From contig JAFGEK010000069.1 of NCBI GenBank assembly GCA_016931625.1, positions 1 to 55,426 of the forward strand: a stretch of DNA of 55,426 nucleotides. The letters run 5' to 3'. The notes under the pieces are model-generated. The model saw only the letters and a list, made by a program, of their open reading frames with translations. It was not told the DNA's origin and made no database searches. Each line of letters opens with the position of its first letter. Position 1 is the first letter of the stretch. Positions 47,227 through 55,426 of this stretch are shown in pieces. The translations under genes and the position numbers were made by a program. Source of the DNA: Deltaproteobacteria bacterium. GTDB lineage: Bacteria; Myxococcota; XYA12-FULL-58-9; JAFGEK01.

Positions 47227-48161
47227 ATATTATGAACTAATGATACTGCGGCGTGTAATGCACCAAGCATACCATTATGTTTAATGGCAGGAGAGCCAAT
47301 TTTATCATAAGCCGTGCCATGATCTGGCGAAGTACGTGGTGTTGCTAAACCTAGAGTAACATTAACTGCTTGTCCAAAAGATAACAGTTTGATCGGAATC
47401 AATGCTTGATCGTGATACAGAGATACAACACCATCAAATTCACCATTACGTGCACGATAAAATAAAGTATCAGCAGGAAAGGGGCCAGACAGATCAATCC
47501 CTAATGCACAAGCTTGTTTTACCGCAGGGGCAAGAATAAGTTTTTCTTCATTTCCCAGTAGACCAGCTTCACCAGCATGCGGATTTAAAGCTGCTAATGC
47601 CAATTTTGGCACTTTTGTGGGAACGGTATTTTTTAAAGCGTCATTTAATAATTGTGTAACTTCAACGATACGTTCTGCAGTAAGCGTAGAGATCGCTTTT
47701 TGTAATGGCAAATGGGTGGTGGCTAAGACAACCCGTAATTCTTGAGTAAAGAAAGACATAGCTGTTGGGCCGACACCTAATTCGCGGGCTAAAATTTCGG
47801 TATGGCCGCGATCGGTACTACCTGCCATAGCCAATGCCAGTTTATTAATTGGCGCAGTTACAATTGCTTCAACAGTGTGTTGCTGCGCTAGAGTAATGGC
47901 ACGAGCTAATGTGCTTAGCGCAGCTTGGCCGCTCGCAGCACTTGGCATTCCACGTGCCGCAGTAAATGCAGCAATACTTTCAGCGTGAGAACGAGGGCCA
48001 AGCTTGGCGCATAGAGGTTTGACAATATTATCAGGGCCAATAATTATTAACTTTGCAGTAGTGTTTTCTTGCAAGAATTGTATTGCCGCTAACTCGACAA
48101 CTTCAGGACCTATACCAGCAGGGTCACCTAAGGTCACAGCTAATCTTACTTGATTTTGCAT
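47223..48161 (-). CDS. pdxA: 4-hydroxythreonine-4-phosphate dehydrogenase
   Basis: A 312-residue enzyme of pyridoxal phosphate synthesis. Signatures: GDPAGIGPEVV at the start, DRGHTEILAREL, NPHAGEAGLLG and SLYHDQALIPIK with metal-binding His residues, then RTSPDHGTAYD. Normal length. Last gene of the mfd-foldase cluster, 31 bp after a PpiC-type foldase; linkage with surA-like genes is also seen in enterobacteria. Confidence 0.96.
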   Translation of the reverse strand: MQNQVRLAVTLGDPAGIGPEVVELAAIQFLQENTTAKLIIIGPDNIVKPLCAKLGPRSHAESIAAFTAARGMPSAASGQAALSTLARAITLAQQHTVEAIVTAPINKLALAMAGSTDRGHTEILARELGVGPTAMSFFTQELRVVLATTHLPLQKAISTLTAERIVEVTQLLNDALKNTVPTKVPKLALAALNPHAGEAGLLGNEEKLILAPAVKQACALGIDLSGPFPADTLFYRARNGEFDGVVSLYHDQALIPIKLLSFGQAVNVTLGLATPRTSPDHGTAYDKIGSPAIKHNGMLGALHAAVSLVHNI

Positions 48162-48192
48162 ATAGGCTATTTAAGCTTGAAAATAATAAAGT

Positions 48193-49275
48193 TTAAAGTC
48201 GTTCTTCAACAAAAGATTTTTTGCGAAGCTCGTTGACCCAGATTTGCATTTGTCTTTCAAATTCTTCTTGGTAAAGCTCATTTCGTATTTTGGTTAAAGT
48301 ATCGCTATCTTCGCATTTAGCAGGAGAAGCCGAAATATGTTCGAGCATTTTAATAATATGAAAACCAAAAGTTGTACGCACCACTTTTGATATTTGTCCT
48401 TTTTGCAGAGCAAAAGCAACCTCTTCAAAAGGTTTGACCATTTCACCTTTTGCAAAGCACCCAAGTTTTCCATCTGGGGTTGCTTTGTCATCAGAGTATT
48501 TTAAAGCGTATGCAGAAAAATCTGCACCATTAATTAATTCTGATCGTAGACGTGTAGCGAGGTTACGTTTTTTTTCAATTTCTTGTGCACTTGTATTTTT
48601 TGGCACTGCGATAAGAATGTGAGCAGCACATACTTGCGATATACCGCTGCTTTGTTGTGAGCGTTGTTCACAGCGTTGTTTTACATCGCGATCTTGAATT
48701 TTAACTTTGCCTTGAACACGAAATTGTATAAGCCGGGCTCGTTCAATTTGATCACGTAATTTTTTACGGTATTCGCTCCAAGTTAGACCTTGTCCATAAA
48801 GAGCGGCTTGTAACTGTTCTTTGTTGAGATTGTTGGTGCGCTGTACTTCTTCAATAGCGAGGTCAATATCTTGATCGGTTACTCCGAGTTTTTCACGACT
48901 AGTTGCAAGTTCTTTGGCAACTATTTTTTCACCAATTTCGAGGTCAAGTACTTGTTTATAAAGAGATTGGCGACGTTCTTCGCGTTTTTTAGGGTCTTTA
49001 ATATCATCTAGTTGCGCTAAAAAAGGTTGAACTTTTTTATCAAGGTCTCGCTGGGTAATAATTTCGTTTTCGATAATAGCAACAATACGATCAACTATAA
49101 TTCTCTTTTCATTTTTCTTTTTAGTATTATTTGTTGTCGTAGAGCTAGTTAAAGTAGCTGCCAGAGAATTGCTGAATACTTGTATACTGTTAGCTGCAAA
49201 AGCAGTTTTAGCAAGTAAAGGGCAAATAGTTAGAGATAGAATAGTGCTAATAATGTAGTTATTTAACGCGCGCAA
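48193..49275 (-). CDS. SurA-like periplasmic peptidyl-prolyl isomerase
   Basis: A 360-residue exported foldase: signal peptide (about 1-27), N-terminal SurA-type chaperone helices (RIVAIIENEIITQRDLDKKV), and one PpiC/parvulin domain (AAHILIA ... LGCFAKGEMVKPFEEVAF ... TTFGFHIIKML). Assists outer-membrane protein folding. It overlaps the preceding foldase gene by 17 bp. Confidence 0.9.
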   Translation of the reverse strand: MRALNNYIISTILSLTICPLLAKTAFAANSIQVFSNSLAATLTSSTTTNNTKKKNEKRIIVDRIVAIIENEIITQRDLDKKVQPFLAQLDDIKDPKKREERRQSLYKQVLDLEIGEKIVAKELATSREKLGVTDQDIDLAIEEVQRTNNLNKEQLQAALYGQGLTWSEYRKKLRDQIERARLIQFRVQGKVKIQDRDVKQRCEQRSQQSSGISQVCAAHILIAVPKNTSAQEIEKKRNLATRLRSELINGADFSAYALKYSDDKATPDGKLGCFAKGEMVKPFEEVAFALQKGQISKVVRTTFGFHIIKMLEHISASPAKCEDSDTLTKIRNELYQEEFERQMQIWVNELRKKSFVEERL

Positions 49276-50215
49276 GCTGTTCCTCCGCGATGGTAATTGC
49301 GGCAGCTTTTCTTAATTCTGCAAGTTTTGCAGTTTCAGCAAGCCGCTCTTTTTCATAACGAATTTGTTTTTCGACTAATTCTTTTACGGTGGCAAGGTCA
49401 CGAACTTGTTGTGGTCGTTTTTCGATAACTTTAAATATATAAAAACCAGTATCGCTAGCAATAACAGGGCTAATTTTAGTCAGTGGCAAATTAAAGCATA
49501 TTTCATCAAATAGAGGTGGCATAATTCCTTTTGGTACTAATCCGAGGTCACCACCATTTTTGCTATTTGGTAATAATGAATATTTGATTGCAGCATTTTC
49601 AAAAGATAAGCCATTTTTAATCTCACGTAATACTCGAGTAGCTTCTTCTTCAGTACGTAAGACTAAATGTAAAGCACGTACTTTTTCAGGTTCAATAAAG
49701 ATGTCAGGTTGTGCTTTAATGCTTTCTTCAATTTCACGATCAGTGACGGCGATTCGTGCAAAAACATTATTGTGAAAATATTTTTTAATTAGCAAATCTT
49801 CGCGCAAATAATTTTTAAATTCAGATGGCGTAAGATCTTTTTGCTTAAGATAACTATCAAATTCATTACGCTCCCAGCCAGACTGCGAGCGGGTAAAAGC
49901 AGCATCAACTTCATCAGTTCCAACAATAACATTCGTGCGTTCAGCTTCATACAGCAACAAACGTCGGTTTATAAGTTCGTCTAATAAAGTTCGCTTTTGA
50001 GTGTTTTGATCACGAGCTATGGGGGTATTAGCTGGCTCGCCTATTTGTTGGCGTAGATATTCACGACGAAATTCATCGACATATATAGGAGTTCCACGAA
50101 CACGAGCTAATACCGGGCGATCACTATTGCTAGAAAAGGGTGAATTTGCACAGGCACTAAGGCATATCAATACGATACCCAAAAGTAATAGCTTTAAATT
50201 TTGTGCGCCTAGCAT
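49259..50215 (-). CDS. PpiC-type foldase lipoprotein
   Basis: A 318-residue lipoprotein (lipobox LSAC at about 18-21) with SurA-like N-terminal helices and a parvulin domain (ALHLVLRTEEEATRVLREI, GGDLGLVPKGIMPPLFDEI, ASDTGFYIFKVIEK). Second of three consecutive foldase genes; two bases separate it from the previous stop. Confidence 0.88.
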   Translation of the reverse strand: MLGAQNLKLLLLGIVLICLSACANSPFSSNSDRPVLARVRGTPIYVDEFRREYLRQQIGEPANTPIARDQNTQKRTLLDELINRRLLLYEAERTNVIVGTDEVDAAFTRSQSGWERNEFDSYLKQKDLTPSEFKNYLREDLLIKKYFHNNVFARIAVTDREIEESIKAQPDIFIEPEKVRALHLVLRTEEEATRVLREIKNGLSFENAAIKYSLLPNSKNGGDLGLVPKGIMPPLFDEICFNLPLTKISPVIASDTGFYIFKVIEKRPQQVRDLATVKELVEKQIRYEKERLAETAKLAELRKAAAITIAEEQLARVK

Positions 50216-50217
50216 GA

Positions 50218-51150
50218 CTAATCCTCTAATTTATCGTTTCTAAGTTTAGTTACAAGCTCACTAATACGATTATTGTGTATGGTAGTTGGGTAACGATTTT
50301 TGAGATCTTTTAAATATTGTTCAAATATTTGCGAACGGTTTTTAGTGAGCAAACGACTACGAATATCATCGGCAACATCTTCAATTCGATAAGCAGAAGA
50401 GGTTTTTTTAGCCATAGCAAGAACAACATGCCAACCATGTGTGCTTTGCACGGGTTTCGCAGTAATTTCTTCAACTTGAAGTTTAAAAACTTCATCAGAA
50501 AAATGAGAACCATAGTTTTGTTCTACTTCACTCTTGCTTACAAAACCAATTTCACCACCACGAGTTTTACTAGTGCGATCACGAGAATATTGCTGAGCTA
50601 ACTTAGCAAGAGTACGTGTTAATTTAGAACGTTCAGCGCCTTTTAGCTTATCAATGAGACTTTGAGCTAGTGCGCGTCCTTCAGGAGTGGGATCGAGTTC
50701 CACATGAGCTAGACGAATTTTTTCAGGCTGAATATATTGGTCAATATGATTATCATAGTAATCTTTTACGGCTTTATCACTTATTTGATCACCTAAAGCT
50801 TTTAGCCCTAAATCTTGTAATAATAGTTTACGCACCATAACTTTCTGTGCAGCTTCAATAACTTCAGGGTCACGATCGAGACCTTGTTCGATAGCGGCGT
50901 TTGCTAAAAGTTCAAGACGGATTTGATCCTCAACGAAACGTTGCATGCTTTTAGTATTGGTATAGCGATTGGCTGTGGACCCTTGTTGATGCAAACGCCG
51001 TAGGATGTCTTCTGTAGTAAGAAATGATTCACCAATTTGGGCCACAATTGGGCTGTTATTTGTCGGCAAAGTGAGGCAACGTTGCACCTGTGGCGTTTTA
51101 TTATTTTGGCACGCCGCGACAAAAAACAATATGGTGAGCATGATACGCAT
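50218..51150 (-). CDS. PpiC-type foldase lipoprotein
   Basis: A 310-residue lipoprotein (lipobox VAAC at about 11-14) with N-terminal chaperone helices and a parvulin domain (IRLAHVELDPTPEGRAL, GGEIGFVSKSEVEQNYGSHF, STHGWHVVLAMA). First of the three foldases, 58 bp after mfd. Three different foldases in a row suggest heavy outer-membrane protein traffic or client specialisation. Confidence 0.88.
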   Translation of the reverse strand: MRIMLTILFFVAACQNNKTPQVQRCLTLPTNNSPIVAQIGESFLTTEDILRRLHQQGSTANRYTNTKSMQRFVEDQIRLELLANAAIEQGLDRDPEVIEAAQKVMVRKLLLQDLGLKALGDQISDKAVKDYYDNHIDQYIQPEKIRLAHVELDPTPEGRALAQSLIDKLKGAERSKLTRTLAKLAQQYSRDRTSKTRGGEIGFVSKSEVEQNYGSHFSDEVFKLQVEEITAKPVQSTHGWHVVLAMAKKTSSAYRIEDVADDIRSRLLTKNRSQIFEQYLKDLKNRYPTTIHNNRISELVTKLRNDKLED

Positions 51151-51208
51151 CTTAAGGCATAGCGCTAGCAGAGTGGCGGTTAGCTAGCAAGGATATGATT
51201 AACCTTGA

Positions 51209-54200
51209 TTAATTAGGTTGCTGCAGTGCTCCTAATTCTTGACGTACTTGGCGTAAAAACAAATGTGGGGGCATATCTTCTGCTGATTTACTAACCGGCA
51301 CTACAATGGCGAGGCGTCCTGAGGGTAATAAGCGATAGCGTTGTGGTTTTTGTTGGAGCATACGCGCTAAGTGAGTGCGATCTACAGGGGCATCACCTGC
51401 AAAAGCTACACCAATTTTTAGTTCACGATTTACGATATCAGCAGATAAGGCAATCGCACCTAGGTCTAATAAGCGTCGGCGAATAACCATCAATTCTGCG
51501 AGGTTATCAACTTCTTCGGGGGCTTTACCGTATAAGTCTTCAATTTCAGCACGCAAGTTGAAAATGACCTCATCGCTATGGGCAGCGGTAAGTCGCTGAT
51601 AAAACGCCAGACGTTGCATAGGTTCTGGTATGTAGTTTTCAGGTAATACGGCAGGTACTGGGATTTTTATTTCGGGTTCAATAGCATCGCGATGTGGTGA
51701 ACCTTTTAGGCTAGCAACGGCTTCAGCTAATAATTCTGTATAAAGTTCAAAACCAACTGCAGCGATATTGCCTGATTGCTCAGCACCTAAAAGGTCGCCG
51801 GCACCGCGCAGATCAAGGTCAAAACTGGCAATTGAAAAACCTGAACCTAATTCGCTAAATCGCTTTAGTACGGCTAAGCGCTCACCAGCCTCACGAGTGA
51901 TTTTTTCGCTACGAGGTAATAAAAGCAAAGCATGCGCTCGTTCGCGGCCACGGCCAATACGACCGCGAATTTGGTATAGTTGCGCTAGACCGAAAGTGTC
52001 AGCGCGATTAACAATCATGGTGTTAGCTGATGGAATATCAATACCACTTTCAATAATTGTTGTGCAGATTAAGACATCGGTACGCCGATGGATAAACTTG
52101 ACCATAACTTCTTCAAGCTCGTTAGCTGACATCTGTCCATGACCAATGCCAACTTTAGCCTCTGGCACTAAGCGTTTAATAAGGTCGGCCATAGCGTTAA
52201 TTGAGCGAACCCGGTTATGCACTACAAAGATTTGACCGCCGCGATGTAGTTCGCACCGAATGGCATCGCTAATTATTTCTTCATCAAAGCGTGTAACTTC
52301 AGTGCGAATAGCGCTGCGATCTAGTGGTGGGGTTTGAATAATCGATAACTCGCGCAAGCCGGTTACCGCCATATGCAATGTACGCGGAATCGGGGTAGCG
52401 GTAAGGGTTAAGCAATGTACCTGGGCACGTAGTTGCTTGATGCGTTCTTTATGTTTAACGCCAAAACGATGCTCTTCATCGATGATTAAGACCCCTAAAT
52501 TTTGCCATCCGACATCACTAGATAATAAACGATGGGTGCCGATAAGTATGTCAATTTGACCGGTTTTGGCTTTTTTAATTATTTCAGTGGTTTCTTTTGT
52601 TGAGCGAAAACGTGATAAAACTTCTATAGTTACGCCTTGGGGGCCTAATCTTTCATTAAAAGTCATGCCGTGCTGTTCGGCAAGTACAGTAGTTGGTACC
52701 ATCACCGCTACTTGTTTTTTGCCGAGCACCGATAAATATGCGGCACGTACCGCGACTTCAGTTTTACCAAAGCCAACATCACCGCATACTAAGCGATCCA
52801 TAGGGGTATTTTTGCAAAGATCACCTAAAACATCGTCAATAGCACGTTGTTGATCGGGAGTTTCTTCATAAGGAAAAGTTGCTTCAAAAGCGCGAAAGTG
52901 ATCATCAGGGGGCGGTAGGGCAAAACCAGGCAGAGTGCGACGCTGAGCTTGCAGGCGTAGCAATTCATGCGCCATCACCAACACCGCATCTTTAACGCGC
53001 TGTTTGGCTTTTTGCCAACGAGTGCTACCCAGCTTATCAAGTTTGGCAGCTTGGGTTGGACCACGATAACGTTGCAGTAAATTAAGACGATAGACAGGCA
53101 GATAAAGCTTATCACCACCAAGATATTCAAGGTGGACATAATCACCATCAACGCCATTTAAGATTATGCGCTTTAGGCCTAAATATTTGCCAACGCCATG
53201 ATCAATATGAATTACGTAGTCGCCATCACGCAAATCTTTAAGAGTATCGAGGCCTTCAGTGGGAGCACTACTTTTTTTATTAGTTTTACGAGGTAGCGCC
53301 GCCCCAAAAATTTCAACATCGGTTAAAATGGCAATACCGCGCTCACTATCGACTAAGCCTCCCATTAATGGTGCTACGGCGATGGCACGACGTGGATTTT
53401 TACGCGAAAATCCAGCTTGAGCTAACGATGGCAAGCTATTTAAAACCGGTAAATCAATTTTGCGGCCTAATAACAGCTCTCGTAAACGCTCGGCTTGACC
53501 ACAAGAATGACAAGTTAGAAATACTTCGTAACGTTTTTCGTAATAGCGTTTAAGTTCAGTAACTACAGGGTCAAGTATTTCACCGCGAGAAATATCTGAG
53601 CGACGCAAAGAGAGTTCGCGTTTTAATTCATTAAAATCTTTAAACTGAGGACGAATACGTAGTTTATGGCGATCATCGGCAACCTCAACTAAACGAGCCC
53701 GAGGATGATTATTAAATAGATCTTCGACGGTATCAGGTGCAATTAAATGTTCGTTGATCTCTAAAGCAAGGTGATGGCGTTCAAGCTGTCTTTTACGTTC
53801 AAATTCGGCACGGCGATAATATTTATTGATAGTGTCTAAGACCGCATCACCATCAGCTTCGATAATAATAGTATCATCGCTAATGAGATCTTTAATTAAC
53901 GGTTCGCTATTTTTATAAAACAGCGGCCACAGAGCTTCGATACCAAAAAAATAATTGCCGGTAGAAATTTCAGCGTCAAGCTCTCGCAAGCGTCGAGTTG
54001 GTACTGCTTGAGTTTCACCAAGTTCTTTAAAGCGCGCTTGCGCAAGCGCTATTGATGCCTCATTGAAAATTACTTCACGTATAGGAAAAATAGAAACCGC
54101 TTCGCAAGCTTTACCATTACGTTGTGAGCGCGGGTCATAGTAATTTAGGGCAGCAATTTCATCGCCAAAAAAATCAAAACGAACAGGTTCTTTTAAACCT

Positions 54201-54784
54201 GGGACAAAGATATCAATTATTCCACCACGAACCGCGAAAGTACCTTCGTCTTCACATATATTAGTGCGTTGATAGCCACAGAGTATAAGGTTTTTAATTA
54301 ACAAATCGCGATCAAGGGTTTGACCGCAAATGTATATTTCACTGCTTTTACTAAAAGCCTCTTGCGGCATTACCCGCATTAGTAAAGCAGCAGCAGTGGT
54401 GACGATTATTTTTGGTTTTTCACCCGTAAGCGCACGATGTCTAACTGCAAAGCGGGTAGCAACTAAGCGAGCATCAGGTGAAACTTCTTCATATGGTACA
54501 TGTTCTTCAGCTGGTACTAGCGCGGTATCATTAAGACCAAAGCTAGCCAATTCATCAATTAAGGGTTCAGCGCGTTCAAGATCACTAACAACGATAAGCA
54601 AGCTGCGATCAGCAAAATTAGAAGAAATATAATAGGCAATTGCCGATTGCGGTAATCCCTCAATCAACATTGTTTGCCCGCTAGATAGTGCTGAAATAGG
54701 TAAGGTCACGATACAACGCCAGAAGTGATTAAGTTGCGCTTTGGGGGTAGCGGTTTGCACAGGAAACGTCAATAAAAATGACAA
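51209..54784 (-). CDS. mfd: Transcription-repair coupling factor
   Basis: A 1191-residue Mfd, which removes RNA polymerase stalled at DNA damage and recruits UvrA. UvrB-like N-terminal module, CarD-type polymerase-binding domain (LRDGDYVIHIDHGVGKYLGL), translocase with Walker A CGDVGFGKTEVA and DEEH box (IDEEHRFG), TATPIPRTL, QIRGRIGRG and a C-terminal TRCF domain. The start is TTG (no ATG nearby); a GTG eight codons later is possible. Confidence 0.97.
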   Translation of the reverse strand: MSFLLTFPVQTATPKAQLNHFWRCIVTLPISALSSGQTMLIEGLPQSAIAYYISSNFADRSLLIVVSDLERAEPLIDELASFGLNDTALVPAEEHVPYEEVSPDARLVATRFAVRHRALTGEKPKIIVTTAAALLMRVMPQEAFSKSSEIYICGQTLDRDLLIKNLILCGYQRTNICEDEGTFAVRGGIIDIFVPGLKEPVRFDFFGDEIAALNYYDPRSQRNGKACEAVSIFPIREVIFNEASIALAQARFKELGETQAVPTRRLRELDAEISTGNYFFGIEALWPLFYKNSEPLIKDLISDDTIIIEADGDAVLDTINKYYRRAEFERKRQLERHHLALEINEHLIAPDTVEDLFNNHPRARLVEVADDRHKLRIRPQFKDFNELKRELSLRRSDISRGEILDPVVTELKRYYEKRYEVFLTCHSCGQAERLRELLLGRKIDLPVLNSLPSLAQAGFSRKNPRRAIAVAPLMGGLVDSERGIAILTDVEIFGAALPRKTNKKSSAPTEGLDTLKDLRDGDYVIHIDHGVGKYLGLKRIILNGVDGDYVHLEYLGGDKLYLPVYRLNLLQRYRGPTQAAKLDKLGSTRWQKAKQRVKDAVLVMAHELLRLQAQRRTLPGFALPPPDDHFRAFEATFPYEETPDQQRAIDDVLGDLCKNTPMDRLVCGDVGFGKTEVAVRAAYLSVLGKKQVAVMVPTTVLAEQHGMTFNERLGPQGVTIEVLSRFRSTKETTEIIKKAKTGQIDILIGTHRLLSSDVGWQNLGVLIIDEEHRFGVKHKERIKQLRAQVHCLTLTATPIPRTLHMAVTGLRELSIIQTPPLDRSAIRTEVTRFDEEIISDAIRCELHRGGQIFVVHNRVRSINAMADLIKRLVPEAKVGIGHGQMSANELEEVMVKFIHRRTDVLICTTIIESGIDIPSANTMIVNRADTFGLAQLYQIRGRIGRGRERAHALLLLPRSEKITREAGERLAVLKRFSELGSGFSIASFDLDLRGAGDLLGAEQSGNIAAVGFELYTELLAEAVASLKGSPHRDAIEPEIKIPVPAVLPENYIPEPMQRLAFYQRLTAAHSDEVIFNLRAEIEDLYGKAPEEVDNLAELMVIRRRLLDLGAIALSADIVNRELKIGVAFAGDAPVDRTHLARMLQQKPQRYRLLPSGRLAIVVPVSKSAEDMPPHLFLRQVRQELGALQQPN

Positions 54785-54822
54785 ATCAATTTACTACTGG
54801 CAAATGTATAAATAATTTGTTA

Positions 54823-54838
54823 TTCTATAATTATAGAA
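54823..54838. promoter_or_regulatory. 16-bp palindrome over the -10 box of the last vapBC pair
   Basis: TTCTATAATTATAGAA is a perfect palindrome that contains the -10-like TATAAT (54826-54831). No good -35 box is visible. A ribosome site (AAGGAAG) follows, so this pair is not leaderless. Confidence 0.65.
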
Positions 54839-54857
54839 GATAAGGAAGAACTCTACC

Positions 54858-55112
54858 ATGCATTTAAACATAAAAGACAGTGAAGTACATCAACTAGCAG
54901 TTCGGCTAGCGCAAAAAACAAAAAAGAATATTACCCAAGCAGTTAAAGAGGCACTTGTGTACAAATTAAATACACTTGAGCGTGAACAAAATCGTAAGAA
55001 CCTAACAGAAGACTTGTTAAATATCGGGCAGCGCTGCGCTTCTTATGCTCGTATTGATTTTCGCAGTCATGGTGATTTTCTTTATGATGAACACGGTCTA
55101 CCAAAGAAATGA
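54858..55112 (+). CDS. VapB-type antitoxin (Rv0623-like)
   Basis: An 84-residue antitoxin. N-terminal MHLNIKDSEVHQLAVRLAQK with TQAVKEALVYKL is the ribbon-helix-helix DNA-binding part; the tail (RIDFRSHGDFLYDEHGLPKK) is the toxin-binding segment of this VapB family. The stop overlaps the next start (ATGA). Normal leader with AAGGAAG. Confidence 0.88.
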   Translation: MHLNIKDSEVHQLAVRLAQKTKKNITQAVKEALVYKLNTLEREQNRKNLTEDLLNIGQRCASYARIDFRSHGDFLYDEHGLPKK

Positions 55113-55426
55113 TAGTTGATACTTCTGCAATTCTAGCAATTTTATTTGCTGAAGATGATGCACCTGCATTCGCAAATGCACTTAGTTCAAAAGGTGTTCA
55201 CAAAATATCGGTGGCTAATTTTCTTGAAGCAGCTATAGTAATTGACAGTCAACTGGGTGCTAAAGCTGGCCGTCAACTTGATGCCCTAATTGCCCGTGCC
55301 GAACTTGTTATTACTACAGTAAATTTTGAACAGGTTCATGTGGCAAGACAAGCATATTTAGATTTTGGCAAAGGCAATCATGTTGCTGGCTTAAATTTTG
55401 GTGATTGTTTTGCCTATGCGCTCACA
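55109..55426 (+). CDS. VapC PIN-domain toxin (cut by window end)
   Basis: The first 106 codons of a PIN ribonuclease, continuing past the window. MIVDTSAILAIL carries the first catalytic Asp (D4), VANFLEAAIVI the Glu, and HVAGLNFGDCFAYALT the third acidic residue. ATG overlaps the antitoxin stop by three bases. Only the final strands and helix are missing. Confidence 0.9.
   Translation, partial: MIVDTSAILAILFAEDDAPAFANALSSKGVHKISVANFLEAAIVIDSQLGAKAGRQLDALIARAELVITTVNFEQVHVARQAYLDFGKGNHVAGLNFGDCFAYALT

Overview
The window is a contiguous piece of an AT-rich (by eye about 40% GC) Gram-negative bacterial chromosome. Lipoprotein signal peptides, DUF4215-like Cys-rich repeats joined to RCC1 repeats, a DUF7151-like Gly-rich lipoprotein, HD-GYP/PilZ/GGDEF-EAL proteins and an mfd plus triple peptidyl-prolyl-isomerase operon together suggest a low-GC member of the former Deltaproteobacteria (Myxococcota and relatives). 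This is inference from gene content; no rRNA or tRNA gene was seen.

Region by region. 0.4-5.9 kb: SNF2-family ATPase, ammonium transporter AmtB, a coiled-coil/GAF protein and a single-domain response regulator. 5.9-11.6 kb: a five-gene minus-strand operon led by a small TPR protein that looks like a type III secretion class II chaperone (SycD/LcrH/IpgC type), followed by four unrecognised soluble, coiled-coil or low-complexity proteins; this is the best candidate here for an undescribed system. 11.7-19.4 kb: a secreted M6-like zinc protease with TPRs, an ABC1/UbiB kinase, an HD-GYP response regulator, a sugar-nucleotide epimerase, an exported alkaline-phosphatase-superfamily hydrolase and a DUF4380-like protein. 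19.4-34.3 kb is an accessory stretch: Phd/PIN and Xre/RES toxin-antitoxin pairs, a large RCC1 lipoprotein gene under a likely sigma-54 promoter but broken by one in-frame TGA, a Gly-rich lipoprotein, two AAA_14/DUF4143 ATPases, a 164-bp MITE-like element, and a vapBC pair whose toxin gene is cleanly split by a complete IS605-type tnpA/tnpB element. 34.4-40.3 kb: a signalling operon of histidine kinase, receiver protein, REC-GGDEF-EAL protein and two solitary periplasmic binding proteins. 40.5-54.8 kb: carB, a small Cys-rich lipoprotein, ligA, a PilZ protein, and mfd with three PpiC-type foldases and pdxA. The right edge holds another vapBC pair, cut by the window end.

Common threads. Cyclic-di-GMP signalling recurs (HD-GYP, GGDEF-EAL, PilZ). 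Five accessory genes have a sigma-70-like promoter whose -10 box ends only 6-7 nt before the start codon, with a palindrome in or near the promoter in four of them. They are probably read as leaderless, autoregulated messages, whereas most other genes here carry ordinary Shine-Dalgarno sites.
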